From Leptodactylus fallax (lineage: Eukaryota; Chordata; Amphibia; Anura; Leptodactylidae), in the NCBI GenBank assembly GCA_947044405.1, contig CAMRHE010000157.1:3672501-3736500 (forward strand): a stretch of 64,000 nucleotides of DNA, read 5' to 3'. A program made the translations under genes and the position numbers. Below are positions 1 through 10,200 of this stretch, in pieces. Numbering within the stretch: position 1 is the stretch's first letter; each line of letters begins with the position of its first letter. The notes beneath the pieces are model-generated. The model ran no database searches. It was not told the DNA's origin and was given only the letters and a program-made list of their open reading frames with translations.

Positions 1-903
1 TTCCAGTTCAGTTAAGTTTGATGGTCGCCGAGCATGGACAGCCCGCTTCAAATTATCCCACAGATGTTCAATGATATTCAGGTCTGGGGACTGGGATGGC
101 CATTCCAGAACATTGTAATTGTTCCTCTGCATGAATGCCTGAGTAGATTTGGAGCTGTGTTTTGGATCATTGTCTTGCTGAAATATCCATCCCCGGCGTA
201 ACTTCAAATTCGTCACTGATTCTTGTACATTATTCTCAAGAATCTGCTGATACTGAGTTGAATCCATGCGACCCTCAACTTTAACAAGATTCCCGGTGCC
301 GGCATTGGCCACACAGCCCCAAAGCATGATGGAACCTCCACCAAATTTTACAGTGGGTAGCAAGTGTTTTTCTTGGAATGCTGTGTTTTTTTGACGCCAT
401 GCATAACACCTTTTTGTATGACCAAACAACTCAATCTTTGTTTCATCAGTCCACAGGACCTTCTTCCAAAATGAAGCTGGCTTGTCCAAATGTGCTTTTG
501 CATACCTCAGGCGACTCTGTTTGTGGCGTGCTTTCAGAAACGGCTTCTTTCGCATCACTCTCCCATACAGCTTCTCCTTGTGCAAAGTGTGCTGTATTGT
601 TGACCGATGCACAGTGACACCATCTGCAGCAAGATGCTGCTGCAGCTCTTTGGAGGTGGTCTGTGGATTGTCCTTGACTGTTCTCACCATTCTTCTTCTC
701 TGCCTTTCTGATATTTTTCTTGGCCTGCCACTTCTGGGCTTAACAAGAACTGTCCCTGTGGTCTTCCATTTCCTTACTATGTTCCTCACAGTGGAAACTG
801 ACAGGTTAAATCTCTGAGACAACTTTTTGTATCCTTCCCCTGAACACCTATGTTGAACAATCTTTGTTTTCAGATCATTTGAGAGTTGTTTTGAGGAGCC
901 CAT
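1..903 (-). CDS. Tc1-like transposase, DD34E, 3' end outside the window
   Basis: Cut-and-paste transposase of the Tc1/mariner superfamily. The frame starts at ATG 903 (minus strand, protein start MGSSKQLS) and stays open for 301 codons to the window edge; family members are about 340 residues. The N-terminal part has paired helix-turn-helix DNA-binding regions with a GRPR-type hook (about residues 56-60). All three catalytic residues are visible: the first Asp in WTDETK, the second in QQDNDPKH, and the Glu in IIEHLW, with exactly 34 residues between the last two. No frameshift or internal stop is seen, which is unusual among the repeats here and suggests a young copy. Only the missing C-terminal tail could hide damage. 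The promoter leader is broken by a PLE insertion, so normal expression is doubtful. Confidence 0.88.
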   Translation of the reverse strand, partial: MGSSKQLSNDLKTKIVQHRCSGEGYKKLSQRFNLSVSTVRNIVRKWKTTGTVLVKPRSGRPRKISERQRRRMVRTVKDNPQTTSKELQQHLAADGVTVHRSTIQHTLHKEKLYGRVMRKKPFLKARHKQSRLRYAKAHLDKPASFWKKVLWTDETKIELFGHTKRCYAWRQKNTAFQEKHLLPTVKFGGGSIMLWGCVANAGTGNLVKVEGRMDSTQYQQILENNVQESVTNLKLRRGWIFQQDNDPKHSSKSTQAFMQRNNYNVLEWPSQSPDLNIIEHLWDNLKRAVHARRPSNLTELE

Positions 904-970
904 GATGCCACTCTTCAGAGGAGATTCAAATAGGAGAACAACTTGCAATTGGCCACCTTAAATACCTTTT

Positions 971-985
971 CTCATGATTGGATAC
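971..985. repeat. Target-site duplication of the PLE (partner at 5300-5314)
   Basis: The 15-mer CTCATGATTGGATAC is identical at 971-985 and 5300-5314, exactly where the Tc1 leader is interrupted. The flanking bases differ at both ends, which sets the duplication length at 15. Confidence 0.8.
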
Positions 986-2316
986 CAAATCCAAGACCTT
1001 ACAGGTCGTATACAACAATAGATTATCCGAAAAAAAAATTATATAATCCAAAATGATAATCACAATAATACAGAAATTAATATATAACTTTTAATTAATT
1101 AAAGTTAAAAATCACAACAACATATAACCACCCTAAAAGCAGCACAATTAAATAGTCCTCAAAATATAAAAAAAAATATATATATAATTTGGAGACAAAA
1201 AAAAGCAAACAAAACAGGCACGGCAGCCTGAAATAGGAAAAACCAACCAGACACTTACCGTGATTCAGATGGTGCCTGTGTTGCTGAAGCAAATACCAGA
1301 AGGGGAGAGGGGTGACATAGTCCACGGTTCAAAAGTAACACCAGTAACAACGGGCTAAATAAGGAAACACCTGGATCTAAACTATCCCTATAACACCCTA
1401 TATAAAACACTAAATGGACCCTAAAGTCCTAACTCGGGGCCACCGCCCTAAATAGCAAGTGCCCCCGACTGGAACCTGGCTCTAGAATAAACTATCCCTA
1501 TCAAATCCCTTCAAAACAAATAGATATAAAGAGAACAAAAAACACAAGAAACAAAACAAAACTAGGTACGCCTAACACATATATAGTAACCAAACATGCA
1601 ATCTCGACATGCATGTTTCGCTAAACTCATCAGGGGATAGAGTTGGTTAAAAAATCTCAAATATACTAAATGCAGGAATGGAGCCACAGTAAAGATACCA
1701 CCCTGTGCCAAGTATGGAAGAAACAAGCACTAAGGTCAAGTGTTAACCATCAAAAAACATAGCACAAATATAAGTAGTACATAAAACTCCTAATGGTATT
1801 GCAGATACCAGATAACTAATCACAGATACAAAACAACACCATGGTATATCAATGAGTGGCCATAAGTGTTGCAAGATAGCACAGTTCAAACGCTAAGTAT
1901 TCCTACACCAGGTATATGGAGTGCCAGACATACCTGAGAAGCACAAGAGGCTTTACCTACTTAAATACTAAGTGCTACAGGTGGAATAGCGCAATTAGCA
2001 TGCGCATAACAAAGGGAACTCAAAGTACATACTGAGCATGCCCAAATAGAAATCACATTAGCGCTTACACATGAAACCAAAAGAACAGGAAATGGATAGA
2101 ATGTTATCTGAATCCAAACCTCGTTATGCCCCTATTAACTGAGCAAACAATGCTGCAGATAAATAAACAGAAGCAAGGCTCTGCAAATAAAACCTTATAG
2201 AATCACTTGCAGAGTACATAAAAAGGTATTTTAGAGGGGAATGAAAACTAGATATAAAATACAATGCACATATGGACTAGACAAATAACCATCCTGAATA
2301 TAGAATGAAACCCCTA
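986..2316 (-). other. PLE 3' noncoding region
   Basis: Between the GIY-YIG stop and the 3' junction there is no coding potential. It is AT-rich near the end (1010-1200). It carries the hammerhead motif at 1600-1640, as expected for a PLE terminal repeat (pLTR). I see no second copy of the terminal repeat at the 5' end, in line with 5' truncation. Confidence 0.6.
1600..1640 (-). ncRNA. Hammerhead ribozyme motif in the PLE 3' region
   Basis: Minus strand, 5' to 3': CUGAUGAG (1633-1626), a very short stem II (G-C closing, loop UUUAG-like), GAAA (1619-1616), then the palindrome ACAUGCAUGU (1616-1607) as stem III with a small loop, then C17 (1606) as the cleavage-site residue of a GUC triplet, then GAGAU (1605-1601). 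Stem I pairs AUCCC (1638-1634) with GAGAU with one C-A mismatch. All invariant core bases are present. Minimal hammerheads with short palindromic stem III are known in PLE terminal repeats and often act as dimers. Activity of this copy is uncertain because of the weak stems I and II. Confidence 0.7.
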
Positions 2317-2760
2317 TCAAATAAATGAAGCAAAACTCAATTGTTCATTTAACCCACCCGGGGCTACATTTTGCAAGCGAAAAATCCATTTTGTTTCTGC
2401 CTGAGTAACAAGTTGGTCCCAATTACCACGGCGTACAGGGGGTTGGATCAGGTCAATACCCATAAATTTAATGCACAAAGCATTACCCTGATGTTCAAGT
2501 CGGATATGCCGGGCGATTGGTGTATCACGATGATGTCGGATGTCACCTAAATGCTCGCCTATTCGGCACCTGAACTCACGGATTGTTTTGCCAATGTATT
2601 CAAGGCCGCAGTTACAGGTGGCCTTATAAATAACGCCCTTCGAACGACAATTAATAAAAGACCTGATTGCATAAGAAGCACCGGTAACATTGCTAGTGAA
2701 GTTTTTACCACTTGTGACGTATGGGCATGCAATACAGCCACTACAGCGAAAACAGCCCAC
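2317..2760 (-). pseudogene. PLE GIY-YIG endonuclease domain
   Basis: 147-residue frame ending the PLE protein. It starts with a Cys-rich CSGCIACPY knuckle, then VIYKATC and YIGKT (the GIY-YIG core, with VIY in place of GIY), followed by R..IGEH with the catalytic Arg and the His/Asn helix, and QAETKWIFRLQ near the C-terminus. In PLEs this domain nicks the target DNA. It overlaps the preceding RT frame by 20 bp in another phase because of a frameshift. Confidence 0.82.
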
Positions 2761-3700
2761 AACTTTTTTTTGTTAACAGCCAATTTTTGGCAGTGGTAGG
2801 TTCGGAGAAATGACTCACTACCACACGGTCCCTAATGCTCCTGCCCCTTCTATACGTTATTTGGGGCTTATGGCCCACTGCATCAACAATATCGGGGTCC
2901 ATAGTCAAAATCCCCCAGTGTTTAGCAATAACAGTACGAACCTGATCAGCCATGCCATTAAACGTACCTATTAGCCTAGTCTGCCCAACACTGGGAGGAC
3001 TGATCTTAGGAGTCAGAAGCACGGGCCGATCCTGATTAAGGGCATGTTGAAAAGCCGGTCTTAAAACGCGATCAGGATACCCCCTAGCATGAAATCTAGA
3101 TCTCAAATCTGCCACTTGTTTCTTGAACTCAGAGATTGTTGAACAATTGCGACGAAGCCGAAGATATTGGCCCTTAGGTATTCCTTTTTTGAGGGAAAGG
3201 GGATGATGACTCTCCCACCGCAATAATGAATTAGTAGAGGTGGGTTTGCGATATATGGTAGTCAAAACTTCCCCTTTAATGACCGAGATATAGAGATCCA
3301 AAAAAGCTAAGTTGGTAGGGTTAGTCTCATAGGTAAAATGAAGACCAATATCATTCTTATTGAGACCCGCTGCCAGACGGCCAAACTGGTCCTCAGACCC
3401 CTCCCATATGACCAATATGTCATCTATGTAGCGGGCCCAAATATGGATCTTCTCCATCCAATCGGTCTCTCCCTCACCCGGTTCGAGGGAGCGCTCCCAC
3501 CAGCCCAGGAATAGGTTGGCATGAGAGGATGCACAAGGGCTACCCATTGCACAACCCCTGAGCTGGTGGAAGACCCTCCCATTAAAGGTGAAATAATTCC
3601 GGGTGAGGGAGAATTCAAGAAGTCGCAATACAAACTCATTATGAGCCCTCAGATGGCAACCTCTAGTCTGCAGATATGAAGCAACTGCCTGCAAGCCCAA
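2741..3700 (-). pseudogene. PLE reverse transcriptase, C-terminal half
   Basis: 319-residue frame. It carries GCAMGSPCASSHANLFL (RT motif before the catalytic box), the catalytic YIDDILVIW near 3430, FLDLYI, and IYRKPTSTN, all in the order found in PLE RTs. The frame ends at 2741 within a run of eight T at 2763-2770; the GIY-YIG part continues in a different frame at this same run, so a slippage indel in the homopolymer is the likely break. The first Met at 3700 is not the real start: the frame extends upstream to the break near 3780. Confidence 0.82.
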
Positions 3701-3761
3701 ATGGTGGGGAATTGATGAATAGAGAGCCTCTACATCAATGGAGGCTAGAATGCATGTATCT

Positions 3762-4637
3762 TCAATATGAATGCCCTCCAGATCTTTTTAATAGGTCCGT
3801 AGTGTCCTTTACAAAAGATGGCATGGAACTTACAAATGGGGCCAAAATCTTATCTATATAAATGCTGATATTCTGGTATAAAGATCCTACTCCAGAGACG
3901 ATTGGTCGTCCTTTTAAATGAGAAGTCCCTTTATGGACTTTAGGGAGGGAATAAAAAGTGGCGACTCGGGGAAAACGAGGCAAAAGAAATTCAAATTCCT
4001 CCTTGCTTATCAAATTCTCATTAAGGGCAACAGTCAATATATCCTTAAGTTCATTCCAAAAAACATCAGTAGGATCCTTACTGAGAGCCCGATAACACAA
4101 GGGGTCATTCAAGAAAGATTCGCACATCCCTTTATAATCTTCAAAGTCCATAATCACAGTATTCCCCCCTTTATCCGAAGGTTTAACAACTCGGGACCGA
4201 TCGTTCTCCAGGGAGGACAAGGCTAAAAGTTCCTGCTTGGTACAATTAAGTTGATTAGAACACATTGTCATCTGAGAAAGGTCCTGAGTAACCAATTCAA
4301 GGAAGATATCCAAAGTGGACACATCACCCATGGGTGGTACTGCCACACTCTTATTCCTTAATTGTGTAAAGGGGCCTTTACCAGACATTTCAGGTGAATC
4401 ATCAGCCAAGCCATACAAAATTCTAACATCCGTCAACATTTCAGGAGAAATGCCCAAATCAGCACATTCCCTGCGTTCTTTAAGGCGAAAATACTTATGC
4501 CATCTAAGCTTACGGATAAATAAATTGATGTCTTTGATCCACCCGAATAAATCAAACCTATTAGTAGGTACAAAAGACAAACCCTTTTGGAGTACAGGCA
4601 ATTCAGAAGAAGATAGTGGAATAGATGAAAGGTTCAA
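3762..4637 (-). pseudogene. PLE reverse transcriptase, N-terminal half
   Basis: 291-residue frame on the minus strand. Recognisable PLE RT segments are LSFVPTNRFD near the start, the finger motif KPSDKGGN, and FYSLPKVHK followed by GRPIVSG. The last residues (after DTTDLLKR) are out of phase with the rest of the RT, so the frame is broken at about 3780-3790 and continues in the frame of the next entry. The element is a non-LTR, PLE-class RT; the KPSDKGGN and LPKVHK signatures separate it from LINE RTs. Confidence 0.82.
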
Positions 4638-4648
4638 AACCTGTGATT

Positions 4649-5299
4649 CTACGGGCGTGGTCTCCCTTGATGTCGATTTCGCAAGGAGTATGGGGTGCCT
4701 CCGTCTAAAAAATCTCTATTCCCCAACTGAGGGTTAGATCCCCCTCTACCACGTCCTCTAGGATTACGGGTACATCCTTTATTACGATGTTTAGTAGAGG
4801 AATCAGAATCAGAGACATCCGCCTCTGATGAAGAAATATCAGTGTCCTGACTAACCCGATTTTGAATACCAATAAATGAATAAACCTTATTATCCTTAAA
4901 ATCGGCAAGATCTCTTACAAATTGACGATGTTTACGATCTTTCAAATGAAATTGAAATCTCTCCACAGTTTGCTGAAGTGTCCGCTCCTGAGAACCGAAC
5001 TCTGGGTCAGCAGCAAACTTCTCCGCAACATCAATATGTTCTTTTAACTTAATATTTAGACGTTCTAAATTAGATTTTTCTTCTTCCAGCAGCAGTTGCA
5101 TGAATCTAAGGGAGCTATTAGTAGCTTCCCGTTCCCATTTAGAAAGGAATATAGAATTTCTGCACCTTGCCGCTGGAACTAAAGGAATTCGTAAACCACG
5201 AGGAACTATACCCTGTTTGATATAACATTCCAGACTATGAACCTCCCACCATACACTAATATGCTCCTTATATACTGCGGTTAGTTCTCTGAAAGCCCC
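4649..5299 (-). pseudogene. PLE ORF, N-terminal region (truncated)
   Basis: Frame open from the 5' junction at 5299 to a stop at 4649; the first Met is at 5101 but the frame clearly continues upstream of it. It includes a PRGLRIP motif near 5210 typical of the PLE N-terminal region, a long charged helix (EEEKSNLERLNIKLKEH) likely to be coiled coil, then an Ser/Asp-rich and an Arg/Gly-rich stretch. The next part of the protein continues in another frame after about 4650, so there is at least one frameshift here. Confidence 0.7.
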
Positions 5300-5314
5300 C
5301 TCATGATTGGATAC

Positions 5315-5630
5315 ACCTGGCTATGAAGTTCAAAGCTCAGTGAGGTTACAAAACCAATTTTGTGCTTCAGTAAGTCAGTAAAAAGTAGTTAGGAGTATTC
5401 AAATCAATAAAATGATAAGGGTACCCAAATTTTTGCACCGGTCAAATTTTGGTTTAATGCATATTGCAAATTTTCTGTTAGTACAATAAACCTCATTTCA
5501 ATCCTGAAATATTACTGTGCCCATCAGTTATTAGATATATCAAATTGAAATGGCTGTTGCAAACACCCAAATATTTAGAACTAAAAATGATTAAGATTAA
5601 TAGGGGTGCCCAAACTTTTTCATATGACTG
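5315..5630 (-). mobile_element. Tc1 element leader and terminal inverted repeat
   Basis: Continuation of the Tc1 leader beyond the PLE insertion. It ends with the Tc1-type terminus on the minus strand (CAGTCATATGAAAAAGTT at 5630-5613) next to TA at 5631-5632. A related internal copy of the same short motif, GGGTACCCAAATTTTTGC near 5420, resembles the terminus and may be the inner direct repeat used by Tc1-like transposases. Confidence 0.7.
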
Positions 5631-5633
5631 TAT

Positions 5634-7240
5634 AACTACTTAGTTAATAAGGTTGAAAAAAGATGCATGTCCATCAAGTTTAACGTATAATCCTAGAGTG
5701 TTGATCCAGAGGAAGGCAAAAATCCCTATGTTGCGGATGACAGTTCCTTCATATTAAATTCTGTTCTGACTCCAAACATGGCAGGCAGGATAAATCCCTA
5801 GATCAATCTTAGTAAGGCGCATGCTTCACCTTTTGGAAGGTAACTCATTATAGATGAATGTAATGGCTTTTCATAAAACCTAATATCATAATCTGGGAAT
5901 ATAGCCAAACCAGAATAACTCATCCAAAAAAATGAGGGAACTCTAAACTGTAAAGATCAACCTCTTAACTCTAAAAATCTAGTATATAATTTGTAATTAG
6001 TAATTGTATGTATTTTTTTTACCTTTTTTTAACTCTTCCATATCCATTCTAGAATGTTATATAATTTAAAGGGACTATTTAGATGGGCTTTGAGAAAACC
6101 ACTTAAAACTATGAATTTATATTGCTTTATTACACAATGCAATGAAAACAGATATTGATGACGGCCATTTTGAATCCTGTACATTTTCTCCACCAGGCTT
6201 ACATGAAGCAGCAGGCTGCTCCACTATTTAATTATTTTAAAGGGCTAACAAATGACTGGACTGTCAGACCTGAAGGCTTAACAGAACAGTACGTACAATC
6301 GCTATAAAACCTGTCTAGCAGTTATTCCATAGTTTTAGCATAGTCTAAAAATGTGAATGCTTCTTAAAACTGTTAAAGAAATGTTGCCTATTATAGAATT
6401 TGTGCCTTGTATCTTTGCATCATCACACTATATACTATTTTCTCAATTGGTGGGTTGTGGACCCACTCTGCTGCTAAACCAATTTGATTCTGGGGCACCT
6501 TTAAGGGCAATGTCTAAGCAGACTCTCTGGTAAACACCTTTTAACCTCTGTATAAGGATCTGGACATGAATTTGCTATGCTATAGATGTTTGTAGCCCAG
6601 TGGGTCAAAAGAGGCCACTGCAAAGCAGTCAACCAAGAGAAAAATCGGTTCTAGGCAGATGGTCAGGGCAGGCAGCTACGGTTCAGTGATCAGGTCAAAG
6701 CAGGTGGTCAAGACAGACAGCAAGGAATCAGTGGTCAGGTACAATCCAAGGGTGAGAAACAAGCATTGGACAGGACAGAAACAACAGAAACAAGCATGGT
6801 GAGAAGCAAGCCAAGGCTAGGGTCAAAACACAGGTCAGAACAGATAACAAGCACACATTACAGAAAGTCTAGCACACTAAACCTTTGCTCAAGGAAGAGA
6901 CTGGAAAGTAAAGATGATTTTAACCCCTCAGACAAACAGGGATAGGCTGGGGAAGGATAACAAGTGAGCAGATTGACTCATTAAGTACCAGAGAAGGAGG
7001 TCACACAACCCTACCAGTAGGTCCATAGCAGCATTAACAGCAGAAAGTGCATGAAAATAGCAGCATTGGAGGCGCATGGTCCACGGTGAGAAACAAAGGT
7101 AACCAGGCGATGAAGCCTTCTAGGAGTAGTGGTGAGACGGTGGTTGCAGACCGCTTTAGGCATGGAGCACCACTCTTCCTGTCAAAATTACAGAAATACG
7201 GACAGCATGGTGGCTTAGTGTTTAGCATTATTGCTTTGCA
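5634..7240 (+). repeat. Segmental duplication, copy A (partner 62346-64000)
   Basis: The introns around ANPEP exon 15 match the region 62346-64000 with only scattered substitutions and small indels. The exon differs by one base in 92. The match begins right after the Tc1 insertion site. Copy B has extra sequence near 62523-62570 and a replaced stretch near 63373-63410. Confidence 0.9.
6197..6288 (+). CDS. ANPEP: ANPEP copy A exon 15
   Basis: 92 bp, acceptor CCACCAG and donor GTACGT. It codes [14 protein letters not shown]...RPEGLTE plus two bases of a Gln codon completed in the next exon. One base differs from copy B exon 15 (Lys here, Arg there). I see no lesion. Confidence 0.92.
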
Positions 7241-10200
7241 GTAGCTTCAAAGGCTGGGTTTAAATCTGACCATGGGTAACATCTGTATGGGGTTTGTATT
7301 GAATGTTATAGGGAGTCATAAAATGTAATTTGCCTCATAAACTATGTATTTGAGTATTCTTTCAGCATAGCCTGACAACACAACCTATTTGTTACATATT
7401 TTCCAGTTTCTGACAGATCCAGTTTAACACTTTTGATATTTGGTATTGTGCTGCTGTATATATACAAGTGTCACTCTTTACTGTGGTTTTAACCTACAGA
7501 TACAATGAAGTAAATGCAATCAACACAGCTTGTAACTATGGAATCACAGAATGTACAGAACTGGCCGCCAGGCTCTTTAGAGAGTGGAGGAATACAGGTA
7601 TCAATGGGTATGTATGGACTAAATAGCAATAATTTTATTCCTAATAAATTATTAGAAAAAAAGGTTTAGAAATTCCATGTTCCATACAGTACACTTCTAG
7701 TATATTAGTATTCCATGCATAGTAGTGATGGTACAGCATTTGCCATTGCTTACATTATTGTAATGTGTCAGATAGGTATATATCTATACAGATAGTGTGG
7801 CCCAATCTAATTTTTAACAATTAAACAGCCTTCAGTTCTACCATATTGTTTTTATTGATAATGTGATGTGATATTGTTCACTGATGTTATTTTCTATGTC
7901 TATGCAAACAGTATTCATCCAAATCTGAGGTCCGCCATCTATTGCAATGCCATAGCTCATGGGGGAGAAGAAGAATGGAACTTTTTATGGGAACAGTTCA
8001 GGAACACCACTAACGCACAAGAGGCTGACAAACTCCGGGCAGGTCTAGCATGTAGCAGGGAACCCTGGATCCTGAATAGGTAAATGAGTTGGAAAATCTG
8101 AAACATATTTTTTATCCTTTTTCTAAAAACTGACATTGTTCTAAATTAGTGTTTGAAAGAAGGGAAATGTTCATGAAGGGTCAGCATGAGTTGTCTTAGC
8201 TTCCTTCAGTGTTTTTTCTAAGCACTGTACTTCTCAACTATACTTCAAATAGCCATTTCTTCTACCTCTTTTGCTACTTGTTATTGGCCATTTAGTGTAA
8301 CACAAGTTACTTTATACTTTTATTTTACTCCTCAAAACCCTGTCCTCCCAGGAGAGCCCACTCAGAGCATCTTTACAGAGACCTGAAGAGAGACTAGTGT
8401 TTGCTCCTTCACCCACTGAGAAGACCCCCTGAACACTTGACCATTGTGCATAGTTACCATCCTTTTTCATTTTTCTGATGTGATTTGATTCCTAGTCCCC
8501 TAAACTAACTTCTGTAAAATGGTCACCATCTTCTCATCTATACACACTATGCTTTGGTATTCTGAGATTCTTCCCCCGATCAGAGGATAGGTCAGCTTAG
8601 AGGAAGGTGAAGGTCTAAGACTACCAAAATACAGCGTGCATAGAGTAGTCTAAGAAGATGGTAACCATTTTCCAGAAATAAAAAAGAAGATAGGAATCTA
8701 TGAAATAATAGCAGGATAATGAAAAATTATGGCACCAGGTATTCTAAAGGAGTTTTCCAGTTCTGACACACAGGACCCCTACTGTGACTACAACACTTGT
8801 GTGATCATTGTAAACCCCTCACTCTTTACATCGAAGTGATTGCGACAAGTCTGTACTTACATTGTATGGCCATGCAAAACAATGAAAGGACCAGGGAGCT
8901 TGCACAGTAAAAAAAAACTGGACAACCCCTTTAAATGAGGCTAGGTTCATATCTGCGCTGGTTTCTCCTCTGTTTGGGTCTGCTGGGGGGACCTGAACAA
9001 CAGAGACGTACCACTGTTTTAGTGGTTCAACACGGGCACAGGCGGACTATAATGGGGTCTGCCAGTGACTGTCGGGTGCCCGCTGGTTTCAGTTTTGAAA
9101 CGTTGCAGGACTTTTCTCTCCATCGATTTTTGGCAGTTTCTCCAGTGCAGATATTAATTTAGCCTATGCTTGTTACATTTATTTGGAATTTTTATTAGAG
9201 TCACGTTAACCCCTCCCTGCTCAGTGCCCTACTATTAAGATAAGATAAAATAATCCTTTAATAGTCCCACCATGGGAGTTTGTTACATAATTTCTTCTCA
9301 ACACAGAAATGCCCCATATGTAGTTGTAATCTGCTGTATAGGAACATGGTGGGGCTCAGAATGGAAAGAGCGCTATTTGGCTTTAGGAGGGCAGATGTGG
9401 CTGGAATAGTTTTCAGGTGCCATATCGCATTTGCAGAGCCCCTAAAGTACCAATACAATGGAAACCCCTCAAAGGTGACCCCATTTTAGAAACTTCACCC
9501 CTCAAGGAATGTATCAAGGGGTATTATCATTTCGAGCCTAAAAATGCTTCCCAAAAATTAATGTACAAAGTGAAAATTGAAGTTTTTGAAGAAATATCCA
9601 ATTTCAGAATACGTTGCGGCCACTTTGTGGCATCAGAGACATGCACTCCTAAAACTATTAAGTGGGCTATCCCGGGGGAAAAAAATTATATATGTTTGTG
9701 TAAACTGCTGCTTGGGCACACAGCAGGGCTCAGAAAGGAAGGAGCACTGTGTTTTTTTTAGCTTTTGAAGTACAGATTTAGAGGGACTTTCTGGACGCCA
9801 TGTTATTTTTGCAGAGCCCTGGAGGTGCCAGTAAACTGGAACTCCCCAAGAAGTGACCCCATTTTGTGGGGGCAATTTTAGGGTCTCTGCAAATGTGACA
9901 TGGTGTCCAAAAACCAACAATCTAAATCTGCGCTCCAAAAGTACATAGTGCTCCTTCACATCTGCACCCTGCTGTGTGCCCAAATGGCAGTTTATGCCCA
10001 CATGTATGACACTGGTGTACCCAGGATAATGTACTTAGCAACACCATATGTGGGTATAAACTACTGTTTGGGAACAGCCGGGCACAGAAGGGAAGGAGCG
10101 CTATTTTGGTTTTTAAAGCACAGTTTGGTTTATGGACACCATGTCACTTTTGCAGAGCCCATGAATTGCCAGTAAAGTGGAATCCACAGACTTGTGACCC

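Larger units (their letters stand above)
986..5299 (-). mobile_element. Penelope-like retroelement (PLE) with GIY-YIG endonuclease, 5' truncated, inserted in the Tc1 element
   Basis: Minus-strand retroelement. Order from its 5' side: N-terminal region open to the insertion junction at 5299, reverse transcriptase in two frames (4637-2741), GIY-YIG endonuclease (2760-2317) and a long 3' noncoding region (2316-986) holding a hammerhead-ribozyme motif. The 15-bp sequence CTCATGATTGGATAC occurs at 971-985 and 5300-5314 and is the likely target-site duplication. The frame is already open at the junction without a start codon, so the element is 5' truncated. Several frameshifts make it dead. PLEs use RT and GIY-YIG nuclease for target-primed insertion; that role is known of the family, not shown here. 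Confidence 0.85.
1..5630 (-). mobile_element. Tc1/mariner-like DNA transposon, split by a PLE insertion, running off the left edge
   Basis: Tc1-like element read on the minus strand. Its outer end is at 5630, where the sequence on the minus strand starts CAGTCATATGAAAAAG after a TA target, as in Tc1 terminal inverted repeats. The leader (5630 to 5315, then 985 to 904) is interrupted by a Penelope-like element at 986-5299, and the transposase frame follows from 903 down to the window edge. The distal terminal repeat lies outside the window. The element sits in the intron of ANPEP copy A before exon 15 and is absent from the matching place in copy B near 62346, so it arrived after the duplication or was lost from B. 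Confidence 0.85.

Noticed and set aside
7598..7603. GTATCA as donor of ANPEP copy A exon 16
   Set aside because: Would break the reading phase into exon 17; the donor at 7608 keeps it.
9417..9761. 114-codon open frame in intron 17
   Set aside because: Translation of a degenerate repeat block seen in several copies on both strands.
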